In this document: positions 39,221 through 48,248 of the stretch, in pieces | Layout: each line of letters starts with the position of its first letter | How positions within the stretch are numbered: the first letter of the stretch is position 1 | Assembly: GCF_001428745.1 (NCBI RefSeq) | Contig: NZ_LMIO01000004.1 | Span: forward strand, 186,001 to 250,000 | Source of the DNA: Leifsonia sp. Root227 | GTDB lineage: Bacteria; Actinomycetota; Actinomycetes; Actinomycetales; Microbacteriaceae | Reading direction: 5' to 3' | DNA length: 64,000 nucleotides | The notes under the pieces: model-generated | Databases searched by the model: none | Told to the model about the DNA's origin: nothing | Seen by the model: only the letters and a program-made list of their open reading frames with translations | Position numbers and translations under genes: made by a program

Positions 39221-39608
39221 GTTTCGGAGCGGAGGTCAGTTCATTGCTGAGGGCCGAGTTTGAATAGGTACGATTTTCGCGAATGGGCCCGAGGTACCGT
39301 TGTTGCTTCACGGTGGATCAACTCGTCCGTGCCACTTGTCGAAGCGGCGACGGTAGCTGTGTCGCATGTGGTGGCTCGGTTTTGACGCATTCGAGGCGCG
39401 CGAAAGTTAACGCAGGGCTCAACCGACCTCAATAGAGCAGCCGCATTCCCCCGCGCTCGACCGTAGCCACTCGCGCCTGCAGCCTGAATCGAGCCACCGC
39501 GTGGATCATGACGAGCTTATGTGGCAGGCGGGGTGCGCGGGATGTGTATCGCGCCGGCGACTCGTTCTGGTCAACTCGGCACATGAACCACTGCCCATCT
39601 ACTGGTGG

Positions 39609-39624
39609 CGTTTCACGTGAAACA
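39609..39624. promoter_or_regulatory. parS site 3
   Basis: CGTTTCACGTGAAACA contains the perfect 14-base parS palindrome GTTTCACGTGAAAC. Confidence 0.95.
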
Positions 39625-40504
39625 GAGCGTATTGGAAAAGGAACCTCGAAGTAGTCCCGCTTCTGTCGGATGAATTCATCGCCCGTAACGGCCAGCTCAA
39701 CATTCGGCGTCCGGGTCGGACGCTCCCTGCGCAGTTGCCCAGCACGATTGCACTCGCCTGCGGAGATTCCGCCCTGCAGCGTGATGCCGGTTGTGGACGG
39801 CGCCGCTGCCTTCGTGCGTTCGGCCGTGCCCGCTCGGTTGCCTCTTCCCCATCCGTCTTACGGCTTGCAAGCTTTGACACAGACCTCGGACTTTGCGCAG
39901 ATCTACTGTCTCTCGAATGGTACGGCGCAGTTGCAGCGGGCCTCGCCGGCCCTACCCTCGCCGGACCCTGAGCCCTATCCTGCGTCCGCAGCGGCAGTCG
40001 GCGCAGAAATCGCGCAGGTGGATCACAATCGGAGCGGACTCCGAGATGATTGAGTAACCCTTGCATCCAGCGCCGCCACAAGTCAGTTGATTGCGGGGAA
40101 CGGCATCCAGCTCGGCCTATGCGCGAATGCGTTGATTGGCGCGGGCGCCAGCTCTCCGCACCAGCAAGCGTGGGGCGCGGCCGACCTGGAGTAGCGACTT
40201 CGTCATTGGACCTCGTCCGCGAGTTCGGACGCGGGCCGGGGGATCGTTCGCCTGGGCGCGGGCCGTGGATTTCAGTATGTCGGCGCGGCCTTGATACGCC
40301 GATATTGGCCCACTTTGGCCAACTTTGGCGCGGAAGGGGCGAGGAAAGGAGGAACAGCGAGCGGTATCGAAACTGCGACGAGCGCGTGGGGTGGGTGAAT
40401 GAATCCGCAGGGAGGGGGCGGACGTGGAAGGAGTGGAAGGCGCGGTGATGGATCTCGAAGGGCGGGGGAATGCGGCCTGTGGAGCGTAGCGAAACTGGAT
40501 GCGC

Positions 40505-40520
40505 CGTTTCACGTGAAACC
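40505..40520. promoter_or_regulatory. parS site 4
   Basis: CGTTTCACGTGAAACC contains the perfect 14-base parS palindrome. It lies about 340 bases upstream of parA. Confidence 0.95.
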
Positions 40521-40522
40521 TC

Positions 40523-40550
40523 GCCTGCCGCCTGCCGCCTGCCGCCTGCC
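40523..40550. repeat. four tandem copies of a 7-base unit
   Basis: The unit GCCTGCC is repeated four times without change directly after parS site 4. Its role is unknown; it may be a simple-sequence slippage product. Confidence 0.8.
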
Positions 40551-40838
40551 GACTCCGCACTGCGGGCTGCCCACGCCGCGTATCGCGAAAGGCAACTAGT
40601 TCGCCCCCTGCTTGCTGGCCCATGTCACGCGGGCCGGGAGCGTCGCCGTCGATCTCACCTACGGAACCCACGCGAACGAGGGCGCAACTGTCCACAGGAT
40701 GCAGATATCCACAGCGCGCCGCGCAGCGGATCGGAGCCAGCCGCATCCGAGATAGAGTTGATTGACGGTCGCGGAGCGCGCGGCCTCCCCCGCACTTACT
40801 CCAGACACCCGGTGCCGTGCACCACGATCGAGCGACAA

Positions 40839-40854
40839 GGTTTCACGTGAAACA
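40839..40854. promoter_or_regulatory. parS site 5, overlapping the parA start
   Basis: GGTTTCACGTGAAACA contains the perfect 14-base palindrome. The GTG in its centre (40847-40849) is the best-supported start codon of parA. Confidence 0.92.
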
Positions 40855-41764
40855 ACCGGACCAGGATGCCCAGGTCGGAACGAGCCCTGCGAGCTTCGAC
40901 GCATCCACGCCGTTGGCGCAGGAGATCCACGAACTGACGCGGCGCCGGGAGGCCATCGCGTCGGAAACGCTCCCCCTGCCGTCGCGCACCCGTATCTTCA
41001 CGATCTCCAATCAGAAGGGCGGCGTCGGAAAGACGACGACCGTCGTGAATCTCTCGGCTGCGCTCGCCAAATCGGGGGCACGCGTGTTGGTGATCGACCT
41101 CGACCCTCAGGGGAACGCATCCACTGCTCTCAGCGTGGAGCACCGTGAGGGCACGCCGAGTGTGTACGACGTGATCGTCAACGACAAAGAGCTGGACGAA
41201 GTCATTCAGAAGTGCCCGGAGTTCGACGGGCTCTTTGTTGTTCCGGCCACGATCGACCTGGCCGGTGCGGAAATCGAGCTCGTTTCCATGGTTGCCCGCG
41301 AACAGCGGCTCGGTCGGGCGCTCACTCGGTTCCTGGAAGAATACGACTTCGATTACGTCCTGATCGACTGCCCGCCGTCGCTGGGACTCCTGACGATCAA
41401 CGCATTTGTTGCTGCCACCGAGGTTCTGATCCCGATTCAGTGCGAGTACTACGCCCTCGAAGGCCTGAGCCAGCTCCTCAAGAACATCCAGCTCATCGAG
41501 CGGCACCTCAATCCCAAGCTGCAGGTCTCGACCATCCTCCTCACCATGTACGACTCGCGCACGAACTTGGCGCACCAGGTGGCGGAAGACGTGCGGGACC
41601 ACTTCCCGAAGGAAGTTCTCAAGACGATCATTCCGCGCTCCGTCCGCATCTCGGAGGCCCCCAGCTACGGGCAGAGCGTCATCAGTTACGACACGAACTC
41701 GTCGGGGTCGCTTTCCTACCTGGAGGCGGCCGCGGAGATTGCACGCAGAGGAGCACCCCGCTAA
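40847..41764 (+). CDS. parA: ParA chromosome-partitioning ATPase
   Basis: The 305-residue deviant Walker ATPase has KGGVGKTT at residues 57-64, a Walker A' aspartate region VIDLDPQGNAS and DYVLIDCPPSLGLL. It drives movement of ParB-parS complexes and in actinobacteria also touches polar proteins. I place the start at GTG 40847 because AAGG at 40837-40840 ends six bases before it; this codon lies inside parS site 5. A GTG at 40817 is open but lacks a ribosome site. About 45 N-terminal residues before the ATPase fold are typical of actinobacterial ParA. parB follows with a one-base overlap. Confidence 0.95.
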   Translation: MKQPDQDAQVGTSPASFDASTPLAQEIHELTRRREAIASETLPLPSRTRIFTISNQKGGVGKTTTVVNLSAALAKSGARVLVIDLDPQGNASTALSVEHREGTPSVYDVIVNDKELDEVIQKCPEFDGLFVVPATIDLAGAEIELVSMVAREQRLGRALTRFLEEYDFDYVLIDCPPSLGLLTINAFVAATEVLIPIQCEYYALEGLSQLLKNIQLIERHLNPKLQVSTILLTMYDSRTNLAHQVAEDVRDHFPKEVLKTIIPRSVRISEAPSYGQSVISYDTNSSGSLSYLEAAAEIARRGAPR

Positions 41765-42714
41765 TGGCAGCGAAGCGCACAGGATTGGGCCGAGGAATCG
41801 GCGCCCTCATCCCCACCACCGACCAGTCGGCGCGGCCGGTCGACGTGTTCTTCCCCGAATCGTCCGGTGTGGCGGTCAAGGAAGACCTCGTCGCGGTTCC
41901 CGGAGCGCGTCTGGCGAACCTCTCCCCCGCGGACATCGTGCCGAACGCCGTTCAGCCGCGTACAGAGTTCGACCGCGAGGCGCTCGATGAACTCGTCGCG
42001 AGTATCCGCGAGGTGGGTGTGCTGCAGCCGGTCGTGGTGCGGCCCATCCCCGGCCAGACGGACAAATACGAGCTGATCATGGGCGAGCGCCGGCTGCGCG
42101 CGACCAAGGAGCTCGGTCTCGACACCATCCCGGCGGTCGTCAAGGACACCGCGGACGAAGACATGCTCCGGGATGCGCTGCTTGAGAACCTGCACCGGTC
42201 GCAGCTCAATCCCCTTGAAGAAGCCTCCGCCTACCAGCAGCTTCTCGCGGACTTCGGCATCACGCAGGAAGAGCTGGCCTCCCGGATCGGGCGCTCCCGG
42301 CCCCAGATCACCAACACGCTGCGCCTCCTGAAGCTGCCTTCGGCCGTGCAGAGCCGGGTCGCCGCGGGCGTTCTGAGCGCTGGACACGCGCGAGCCATCC
42401 TGTCGGTCGGCGACGAAGAGGCGATGAAGCACCTCGCGGACAAGATCGTCAACGAGGATCTGTCCGTCCGTGCAGCGGAGGCGGCGGCGAGCAAGAACCC
42501 GAAGCCGGTGCGCACCAAGGCCACGGCCGGGAAGCACCGCGGCCACCTCGATGAGATCGCCGACAAGCTCGGAGACCGGCTCAATACGCGAGTGAAAATC
42601 TCACTCGGAGCACGAAAAGGCCAGATCGTGGTCGATTTTGCGACGATTCAGGACCTCAACCGCATCCTGGATGAGATCGGCCAGCCGAGCTTCAGCGGGC
42701 CTACCTTCCGCTAG
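41764..42714 (+). CDS. parB: ParB chromosome-partitioning CTPase
   Basis: The 316-residue protein has an N-terminal ParA-contact motif (KRTGLGRGIGALI), a ParB/Srx-type CTP-binding domain with GERRLRATKELG and ENLHRSQLNPLEEA, a helix-turn-helix (about 165-195, QEELASRIGRSRPQITNTLRLLKLP) that reads parS, and a C-terminal dimerisation region. It loads at parS, spreads by CTP-driven sliding and recruits SMC. The ATG overlaps the parA TAA (TAATG). The gene ends the right-hand plus-strand block. Confidence 0.96.
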   Translation: MAAKRTGLGRGIGALIPTTDQSARPVDVFFPESSGVAVKEDLVAVPGARLANLSPADIVPNAVQPRTEFDREALDELVASIREVGVLQPVVVRPIPGQTDKYELIMGERRLRATKELGLDTIPAVVKDTADEDMLRDALLENLHRSQLNPLEEASAYQQLLADFGITQEELASRIGRSRPQITNTLRLLKLPSAVQSRVAAGVLSAGHARAILSVGDEEAMKHLADKIVNEDLSVRAAEAAASKNPKPVRTKATAGKHRGHLDEIADKLGDRLNTRVKISLGARKGQIVVDFATIQDLNRILDEIGQPSFSGPTFR

Positions 42715-42737
42715 CCGGGAAGGCGAACACCACTCCC

Positions 42738-43694
42738 CTACGCGTCCGCGATAGCTGCCAGCGCAAGCGCTGCGTAGACATCCCCCAGGTCCCGACCCGC
42801 TGCGGCGATCGCCTGCGGCATGATCGAGGTCTCGGTGAGTCCGGGGAGAACGTTCGCCTCCAGGAACCACGGCACCCCGTCCGCATCCACGATCAGGTCG
42901 ATGCGCGACAGGTGCCGCAGGCCGAGCGCGACGTGAGCGGTCGTTGCAGCCTCCGCGACCGCGGCGGCGGTCGTCTCGTCCAGTCGCGCCGGGGTGTAGA
43001 AGCGCGTCTCCCCGGCGTTGTACCGGGCATCGAAGGTGTACGCCCCGCCCACCGGCTCGATCTCGACCGCGGGAAGCGCCTCGGGACCCTCTCCCGTGTC
43101 CACGACGGCCACGGAGACCTCGATGCCGGAGACCTTGCGCTCGATCAGGGCCACATCGGCGTACGTGTACGCATCCACCATCGCGCGCGGCAGCTCGTCC
43201 GCCTTCTCGACGATCGTCACGCCCTGGGCGGAACCGCCCTGCGCCGGCTTCACGACGAGCGGGACGCCGAGGCCGTCGAGCACCGTCGCCAGCACGCTGT
43301 TCGCGCCCAGCTCCCTGAACGTTTCCTTCGGCAGCACGACGGATGCGGGCGTCGCCACCCCGGCGCGCGCCACGACCGTCTTGGCGGCGGGCTTCGACCA
43401 GGCGAGACGCGACGCGTCGGTGCGCGAGCCTACGAACGGGATGCCGGTCAGTTCCAGCAGTGAACGCAGCGCGCCGTCCTCGCCGCTCGCGCCGTGCAGG
43501 GCCGGCCAGACCACATCCGGCCGGTTCTCGGAGAGGAAGGCGAGCAGAGACGCATCAGGGTCACGGAAGGTCACCCGGTGCCCGAGCGAGTTCAGCGCGT
43601 CGGCGACGCGGCGACCACTGCGGAGCGAGATGTCGCGCTCGTGCGAGATCCCGCCGGCCAGCACAACGATGTCGAGAGCGGCGTTTTGTGCCAT
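42738..43694 (-). CDS. D-alanine-D-alanine ligase family protein
   Basis: The 318-residue ATP-grasp enzyme has an N-terminal LAGGISHERDISLRSG and WPALHGASGEDG, a central VVKPAQGGSAQGV and a C-terminal metal-binding EANVLPGLTETSIMP. It would join two D-alanines for peptidoglycan precursors. It is shorter than typical main Ddl enzymes (about 350-370 residues) and sits outside the murein cluster, so it may be a second copy. It converges on parB with a 23-base spacer. Substrate identity is inferred from the family. Confidence 0.85.
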   Translation of the reverse strand: MAQNAALDIVVLAGGISHERDISLRSGRRVADALNSLGHRVTFRDPDASLLAFLSENRPDVVWPALHGASGEDGALRSLLELTGIPFVGSRTDASRLAWSKPAAKTVVARAGVATPASVVLPKETFRELGANSVLATVLDGLGVPLVVKPAQGGSAQGVTIVEKADELPRAMVDAYTYADVALIERKVSGIEVSVAVVDTGEGPEALPAVEIEPVGGAYTFDARYNAGETRFYTPARLDETTAAAVAEAATTAHVALGLRHLSRIDLIVDADGVPWFLEANVLPGLTETSIMPQAIAAAGRDLGDVYAALALAAIADA

Positions 43695-43759
43695 GATCAG
43701 CTCTTTCTTTGAGAACGAAGCGGGTTTGATGTCACGTCGCGGATGCGCGCGGGCGGCGA

Positions 43760-45082
43760 TCAGCGCAGGTCGGTGGGCGGGTTCGGACTGTTCGTCTCAC
43801 GACGAGATGAGAACAGCGGGCCGGTTCCGGCGAAGGTGTCCAGCAGGTCCTGCTCGCCGTTGATCACGTTCGCAAGCCTGCGCACCCCGACCCGGATACT
43901 CTCTGGCGTCGGGTAACAGAACGACAAGCGGATGTTCTGGGCGCCCGAGCCGTCCGCGAAGAACGCCGTTCCCGGCGTGTACGCGACGAGCTCCGTGACA
44001 GCGCGCGGGAGCATCGCCTTCGAGTCAAGGTGCGACGGCAACGTCAGCCACACGTAGAAGCCGCCATTCGGATTGGTCCAGGTCAGCTCGGGCAGATACT
44101 CCTCCAGCGCGGAGATCATCGTCTCCTTGCGTTCCCGGTAAACGCCGCGGAAGGTGTCGATCTGCGCCTTCCAGTCCGCGTCGCGCAGATACTCCGAGAT
44201 CACCAGCTGGCTGAACGAGCTCGGGCTCAGTACGGCCGCCTCGTTCGCCAGGATCAGCTTCTCGCGGATCGCGTGCGGCGCCAGCGCCCAGCCAACCCGG
44301 AACCCGGGGGCCAGCGTCTTCGAGAACGTGCCGAGGTACACCACGCCGTCCTGCTCCACCGAACGCATCGCTTCAGGCGGGCGCGAACCGAAATAGAGCA
44401 GGCCGTACGGGTTGTCCTCGAGGACGAGGATGTCGTTGGCCTTGGCGATCTCCAGAATCTCCAGGCGGCGCTCCCAGCTCAGGGTCACACCGGCCGGGTT
44501 GTGGAACGTCGGCACCGTATACAAGAACTTCACCTTGCGGCCCGCGGCCTTCAGGCGCGCGATGTGCTCGCGGAGCGCCTCGGGGATGAGACCGTGCTCA
44601 TCCATCGGCACGTGGTCCACCTCGGCCTGGTACGAGCGGAAGATCACCATCGCGGTGACGTAGCTCGGGCCCTCGGCGAGCACCACATCCCCCGGGTCGA
44701 TGAACAGCTTGCTGAACAGCTCGAGCGCGTGCTGCGAGCCGGTGGTCACGACCACGTCGTCAGCGCTCGCCTTGATGCCCTCTAGCGCCATCACGTCCAG
44801 GATCTGCTCACGCAGCGCCGGAACGCCCTGACCGGAGCCGTACTGCAGGGCCACGGGACCCTGCTCGCGCATGACCCTGTCCATCGCGCCGACGACCAGA
44901 TCCTCCGGGAGCGCCGCGACGTACGGCATGCCGCCGGCCAGGGAGACCACCTCCGGCCTGCTGGCGACGGCGAACAGGGCTCGGACCTCACTGGCGGCCA
45001 GGCCGCTGGTGCGCTGCGCGTAGTGGTTGTACCACGGGTCCAGATTGTTGCCGCGTGAAAGCGGGCTGCCCTGTTCAGTCAC
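43760..45082 (-). CDS. PLP-dependent aminotransferase (2-aminoadipate/MocR-like fold type I)
   Basis: The 440-residue enzyme has the class I/II aminotransferase fold: VVSLAGGMPYVAALPED, TTGSQHALELFSKLF, TVPTFHNPAGVTLS, EDNPYGLLYFG and the PLP lysine in GTFSKTLAPGFRVGW. This resembles LysN-type 2-aminoadipate aminotransferases and the catalytic half of MocR regulators, but there is no DNA-binding domain. The GTG at 45082 has GGAAG five bases upstream, against a longer frame to 45196. Neighbouring ddl reads the same way. The true amino donor and acceptor are not known. Confidence 0.88.
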   Translation of the reverse strand: MTEQGSPLSRGNNLDPWYNHYAQRTSGLAASEVRALFAVASRPEVVSLAGGMPYVAALPEDLVVGAMDRVMREQGPVALQYGSGQGVPALREQILDVMALEGIKASADDVVVTTGSQHALELFSKLFIDPGDVVLAEGPSYVTAMVIFRSYQAEVDHVPMDEHGLIPEALREHIARLKAAGRKVKFLYTVPTFHNPAGVTLSWERRLEILEIAKANDILVLEDNPYGLLYFGSRPPEAMRSVEQDGVVYLGTFSKTLAPGFRVGWALAPHAIREKLILANEAAVLSPSSFSQLVISEYLRDADWKAQIDTFRGVYRERKETMISALEEYLPELTWTNPNGGFYVWLTLPSHLDSKAMLPRAVTELVAYTPGTAFFADGSGAQNIRLSFCYPTPESIRVGVRRLANVINGEQDLLDTFAGTGPLFSSRRETNSPNPPTDLR

Positions 45083-45175
45083 TTGTCTTCCGTTTCTTAC
45101 GCCGTTTGCCAATGCTATTTGGGTGGTGCGCCGAGCCCGAAATCGGGGGATGCGCGAGAGTGCACGACCGAGTAC

Positions 45176-45214
45176 AAAAAAAGACCCGCCCGGCATGTGT
45201 GCCGGACGGGTCTG
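45176..45214 (-). terminator. rho-independent terminator after trxA
   Basis: On the minus strand a 14-bp stem with one mismatch (AGACCCGTCCGGCA pairing with TGCCGGGCGGGTCT) ends in TTTTTTT. It lies 16 bases after the trxA stop. Confidence 0.92.
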
Positions 45215-45229
45215 TGAAGAGCTGGTCGG

Positions 45230-45556
45230 CTACGCGAGGTAGGCGGCCAGGTCGGCTTCGAGGGCAGGCTTCGGCTTGGCGCCGATGACGGTCTTGACGA
45301 CCTCTCCGCCCTGGTACACCTTCATCGCGGGGATGGAGGTGATCTGGTACTTCGCAGCGGTCTGCGGGTTCTCGTCGACGTTGAGCTTCACGATCTCGAT
45401 CTTGTCGGAGTGCTCAGCGGCGATCTGGTCGAGGATCGGGCCGACGGCGCGACACGGGCCGCACCACTCTGCCCAGAAGTCGACGAGGATCGTCTTCTCG
45501 CTGTTGAGGACGTCGCTCTCGAAAGAGGCGTCCGTGACCGAACGTGCTGCAGACAT
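45230..45556 (-). CDS. trxA: thioredoxin
   Basis: The 108-residue protein is a canonical thioredoxin with the redox centre WCGPC (Cys32, Cys35), the DFWAEWCGPC strand-helix and the cis-proline segment ITSIPAMKVYQGGE. It reduces protein disulfides and is recharged by TrxB, encoded 13 bases upstream. A strong terminator follows. Confidence 0.97.
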   Translation of the reverse strand: MSAARSVTDASFESDVLNSEKTILVDFWAEWCGPCRAVGPILDQIAAEHSDKIEIVKLNVDENPQTAAKYQITSIPAMKVYQGGEVVKTVIGAKPKPALEADLAAYLA

Positions 45557-45569
45557 TTCTAGTTTCTCC

Positions 45570-46556
45570 TTATGCGGTGGTGGTGAGTTCGAGATCGCCG
45601 GACTCGACCTCGACGGTCTGGTCCAGCAGGTCTTTGGGGAGGGTCGTGAGGTAGTGCTCCGCGTCGAGAGCCGCCACGGTTCCGGATGCGGCTGCCGTGA
45701 TCGCCTGACGGTACGACGGGTCGATCACATCACCGGCAGCGAACACACCGGCGACCTTGGTCTTGGACGAGCGCCCGGCGACCGCGATGGTGCCCTCCGG
45801 TGTCAGGTCGAGCTGACCGTGCACCAGGTGGACGCGCGGGTCGTTGCCGATCGCGATGAACAGGCCCTGGAGCTCCAGCGTGCTCTGCTCGCCGGACAGC
45901 ACATCCCGAAGGGTGACGCTCTGCACGGTCTCCTCGCCGTTGATCGCGACGACCTCGGAGTTCCACACGAACTCGATCTTCTCGTTCGCGAATGCGCGGT
46001 CCTGCATGATCTTGGATGCACGCAGCTCGCCCTTGCGGTGGATCACGTAGACCTTGTCGGCGAAGCGAGTGAGGAAGTTGGCCTCCTCCATTGCAGAGTC
46101 GCCGCCGCCGACGACCGCGATCGTGCGCTCCCGGAAGAAGAAGCCGTCGCAGGTGGCGCACCAGGACACACCGTGTCCGGACAGGCGCTCCTCGTCGTGG
46201 AGACCGAGCTTGCGGTACGCGGAACCCGTGGCGAAGATCACCGAGAGGGCCTCGTGCTTGGCGCCGGAGCCCAGGGTGACGCTCTTCACGTCGCCGGTGA
46301 GGTCGACGGACACGACGTCGTCCAGGACGACCTCCGTGCCGAATCGCTCGGCCTGCGCCTGCATCTTGAACATGAGGTCGGGGCCCATGATGCCATCGGG
46401 GAAGCCGGGAAAGTTCTCGACCTCTGTGGTGTTCATGAGTTCGCCGCCCGCTTCGACGGAGGAAGCGATCAGCAGCGGCCGGAGGTTGGCGCGCGCGGCG
46501 TAGATGGCCGCGGTGTAACCGGCTGGGCCGGAACCGATGATGATGATCTGCCGCAC
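45570..46556 (-). CDS. trxB: thioredoxin-disulfide reductase
   Basis: The 328-residue flavoenzyme has the FAD motif GSGPAGYTAAIYAARA, the redox pair CATC (Cys133, Cys136), the NADPH motif GGGDSAMEEANFL and the C-terminal GVFAAGDVIDPSYRQAITAAASG. It reduces thioredoxin with NADPH. The GTG at 46556 has AAGGAG about nine bases upstream, which decides against a 21-residue extension. It is followed by trxA and preceded by murJ on the same strand. Confidence 0.96.
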   Translation of the reverse strand: MRQIIIIGSGPAGYTAAIYAARANLRPLLIASSVEAGGELMNTTEVENFPGFPDGIMGPDLMFKMQAQAERFGTEVVLDDVVSVDLTGDVKSVTLGSGAKHEALSVIFATGSAYRKLGLHDEERLSGHGVSWCATCDGFFFRERTIAVVGGGDSAMEEANFLTRFADKVYVIHRKGELRASKIMQDRAFANEKIEFVWNSEVVAINGEETVQSVTLRDVLSGEQSTLELQGLFIAIGNDPRVHLVHGQLDLTPEGTIAVAGRSSKTKVAGVFAAGDVIDPSYRQAITAAASGTVAALDAEHYLTTLPKDLLDQTVEVESGDLELTTTA

Positions 46557-46631
46557 GGCGGGAGCTCCTTGCACTATCTGTAACGGTCCAGAACCGGACC
46601 GCTGAGGTGTAGAACACATCCTAGGCGGATG

Positions 46632-48248
46632 CTATTCCGTTTCACGTGTGAGTTCGGAGCGGACGCCCAAACGGTTCAGAACCGGCGCAACACCGGCCTG
46701 CAGGTCGCGCGAACGCAGGAGTGTCAGGATGCCGATGTACACCACGAGCATCACCACTCCGACGACCGCGGAGGACACGACGGCGCCGACGATCCCGCTC
46801 ACGGGGAAGGCGCCGGCATCCACCCCGCCCATGATCACGAGGAAGCCGCCGCCGGCCACCATCGCCGCCAGCGCGGCCACCAGGAAGCGCCACAGCCCGC
46901 TCAGGATGCGCCGCCCGTCAACTCCCCCGGTGCGGCGGCGCAGCAGAGCGAAGGCCAGAGCCGCCTGGGCGACGCTCGCCAGCGACACCACCAGGGCGAC
47001 GGATGCGGCGCGCACCTCGGCGGGCACAGCCAGGCACACGAGCACGCCGATCACGATCACGACGACCTGCGCGAGCGTGAAGAAGAACGGTGTGCGTGTG
47101 TTACCCAGTGAATAGAAGGCGCGCTGGGCCATGAACACGAGCGAGAACGGCACAAGGCCCACCAGGTACGCGATCAGCACCCACCCGAACGCCTGGTAGT
47201 CGACGGTGAACACCCGCGCCACGGGGAACGCGACGACGACCAGCGCGGCGGCCGAGAAGGTGATCAGCAGCATGATCGAGCGGGTGGCGGAGGAGAAGTC
47301 CCTTCGGAAGGACGCGACGTCCCTCTGATGAGCGTGCTCGGCCATCCTGGTGTAGAAACTGGTCACGATCGAGACGGCGATGATGCCGTGCGGGAGCATG
47401 AAGATCAGCCAGGCGTTGTTCATCACGAACGGTCCGGCGTTTCCCGTGCCGGCCGAGTTGGCGACGTTGGTCTCGACCAGGCCGGCCACCTGCGTTGCGA
47501 TCAGCATGGCGAACGTCCAGCCTGCCGCTTTGCCCGCGTGGCCGAGATTCACACCACGCCAGCCGAAGTCGAACCGGAACCGCAGACCGATGCGCCGCCA
47601 GAAGAAGAACAGGATGAGGGCCTGCACGGCCACGCCGAGCGTCGCACCACCGGCGAGCAGGGCGATCATGCCCGCCGTCCAGTCGTGGCTGCGGGTGCCG
47701 CTCGGGTCGGCGCCGAACGTCATGATGAACGCGACGAGCATCCCGATCGCGATGACGTTGTTGACGACGGGCGCCCAGGTGAACGGGCCGAACGACTTGC
47801 GGGCGTTGAGCACTTCGCCGAGCAGCGTGTACAGCCCTAGGAAGAAGATCTGCGGGAGCGACCAGTATGCGAACGCGGTCGCCAGGTCGGCTTTTGCGCC
47901 GCGGAGGCCGAACAGCGCGATCAGCACGGGCGACAGCAGCGTCGCGACGAGGGCGACGGCGGCGAACACGACGATGCCCAGCGTGACCAGCTTGTTGATG
48001 TACGCCTTGCCGCCGTCCGCGTTGACCGATGCGCGCACGATCTGCGGCACCAGGATCGCGTTCAGGATGCCCTGAGCGATGATCGCGTAGATGCTGTTCG
48101 GCACGATGGTCGCCGTGGCGTACGCATTGGACGCGAACGCGACGGCCCCGATCGCCTGCAGCAGCAGCCACGCCTTCGCGAAGCCCAGGATGCGCGAGAC
48201 GAGCGTCCCCGAGGCGAGCACGGCGCTGGCGCGGCCGATGCTAGCCAC
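46632..48248 (-). CDS. murJ: MurJ/MviN lipid II flippase
   Basis: The 538-residue protein has about fourteen membrane helices and the MurJ entry ASGTLVSRILGFAKAWLL. Other family segments include PNSIYAIIAQGILNAILVPQIV and the later AQRAFYSLGNTRTPF. It moves lipid II across the membrane. The mycobacterial MurJ has an extra pseudokinase tail, which is absent here. The GTG at 48248 overlaps the DUF6049 stop by eight bases. The final codons include a partial parS-like sequence that I treat as chance. Confidence 0.93.
   Translation of the reverse strand: MASIGRASAVLASGTLVSRILGFAKAWLLLQAIGAVAFASNAYATATIVPNSIYAIIAQGILNAILVPQIVRASVNADGGKAYINKLVTLGIVVFAAVALVATLLSPVLIALFGLRGAKADLATAFAYWSLPQIFFLGLYTLLGEVLNARKSFGPFTWAPVVNNVIAIGMLVAFIMTFGADPSGTRSHDWTAGMIALLAGGATLGVAVQALILFFFWRRIGLRFRFDFGWRGVNLGHAGKAAGWTFAMLIATQVAGLVETNVANSAGTGNAGPFVMNNAWLIFMLPHGIIAVSIVTSFYTRMAEHAHQRDVASFRRDFSSATRSIMLLITFSAAALVVVAFPVARVFTVDYQAFGWVLIAYLVGLVPFSLVFMAQRAFYSLGNTRTPFFFTLAQVVVIVIGVLVCLAVPAEVRAASVALVVSLASVAQAALAFALLRRRTGGVDGRRILSGLWRFLVAALAAMVAGGGFLVIMGGVDAGAFPVSGIVGAVVSSAVVGVVMLVVYIGILTLLRSRDLQAGVAPVLNRLGVRSELTRETE

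Larger units (their letters stand above)
39082..40838. other. 1.76 kb non-coding spacer between rsmG and parA carrying parS sites
   Basis: I see no gene in this spacer. Two long minus-strand frames (39599-40081 and 40117-40746) lack any family pattern, have no good ribosome site and read parS sites as FHVK. The spacer carries three complete parS sites, a small palindrome (GGGCAGTTCACTGCCC, 39163-39178), a four-fold 7-base repeat and several unusual runs of low-complexity codons. It probably serves as the centromere-like region of the chromosome. Decayed genes cannot be excluded. Confidence 0.65.

Noticed and set aside
39599..40081. 160-codon minus-strand reading frame in the rsmG-parA spacer
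   Set aside because: It has no family pattern, is full of Arg/Pro/Ser, lacks a ribosome site and begins its final residues by reading a parS site (FHVK).
40523..40550. CRISPR-like repeat
   Set aside because: The 7-base units have no spacers; no CRISPR array or cas gene was seen anywhere in the window.
40117..40746. 209-codon minus-strand reading frame upstream of parA
   Set aside because: Low-complexity composition, passes through a parS site and the 7-base tandem repeat, no recognisable motif.
46638..46653. Sixth parS-like site at the murJ end
   Set aside because: Only the left half (GTTTCACGTG) matches; the right half has three mismatches and is coding sequence.
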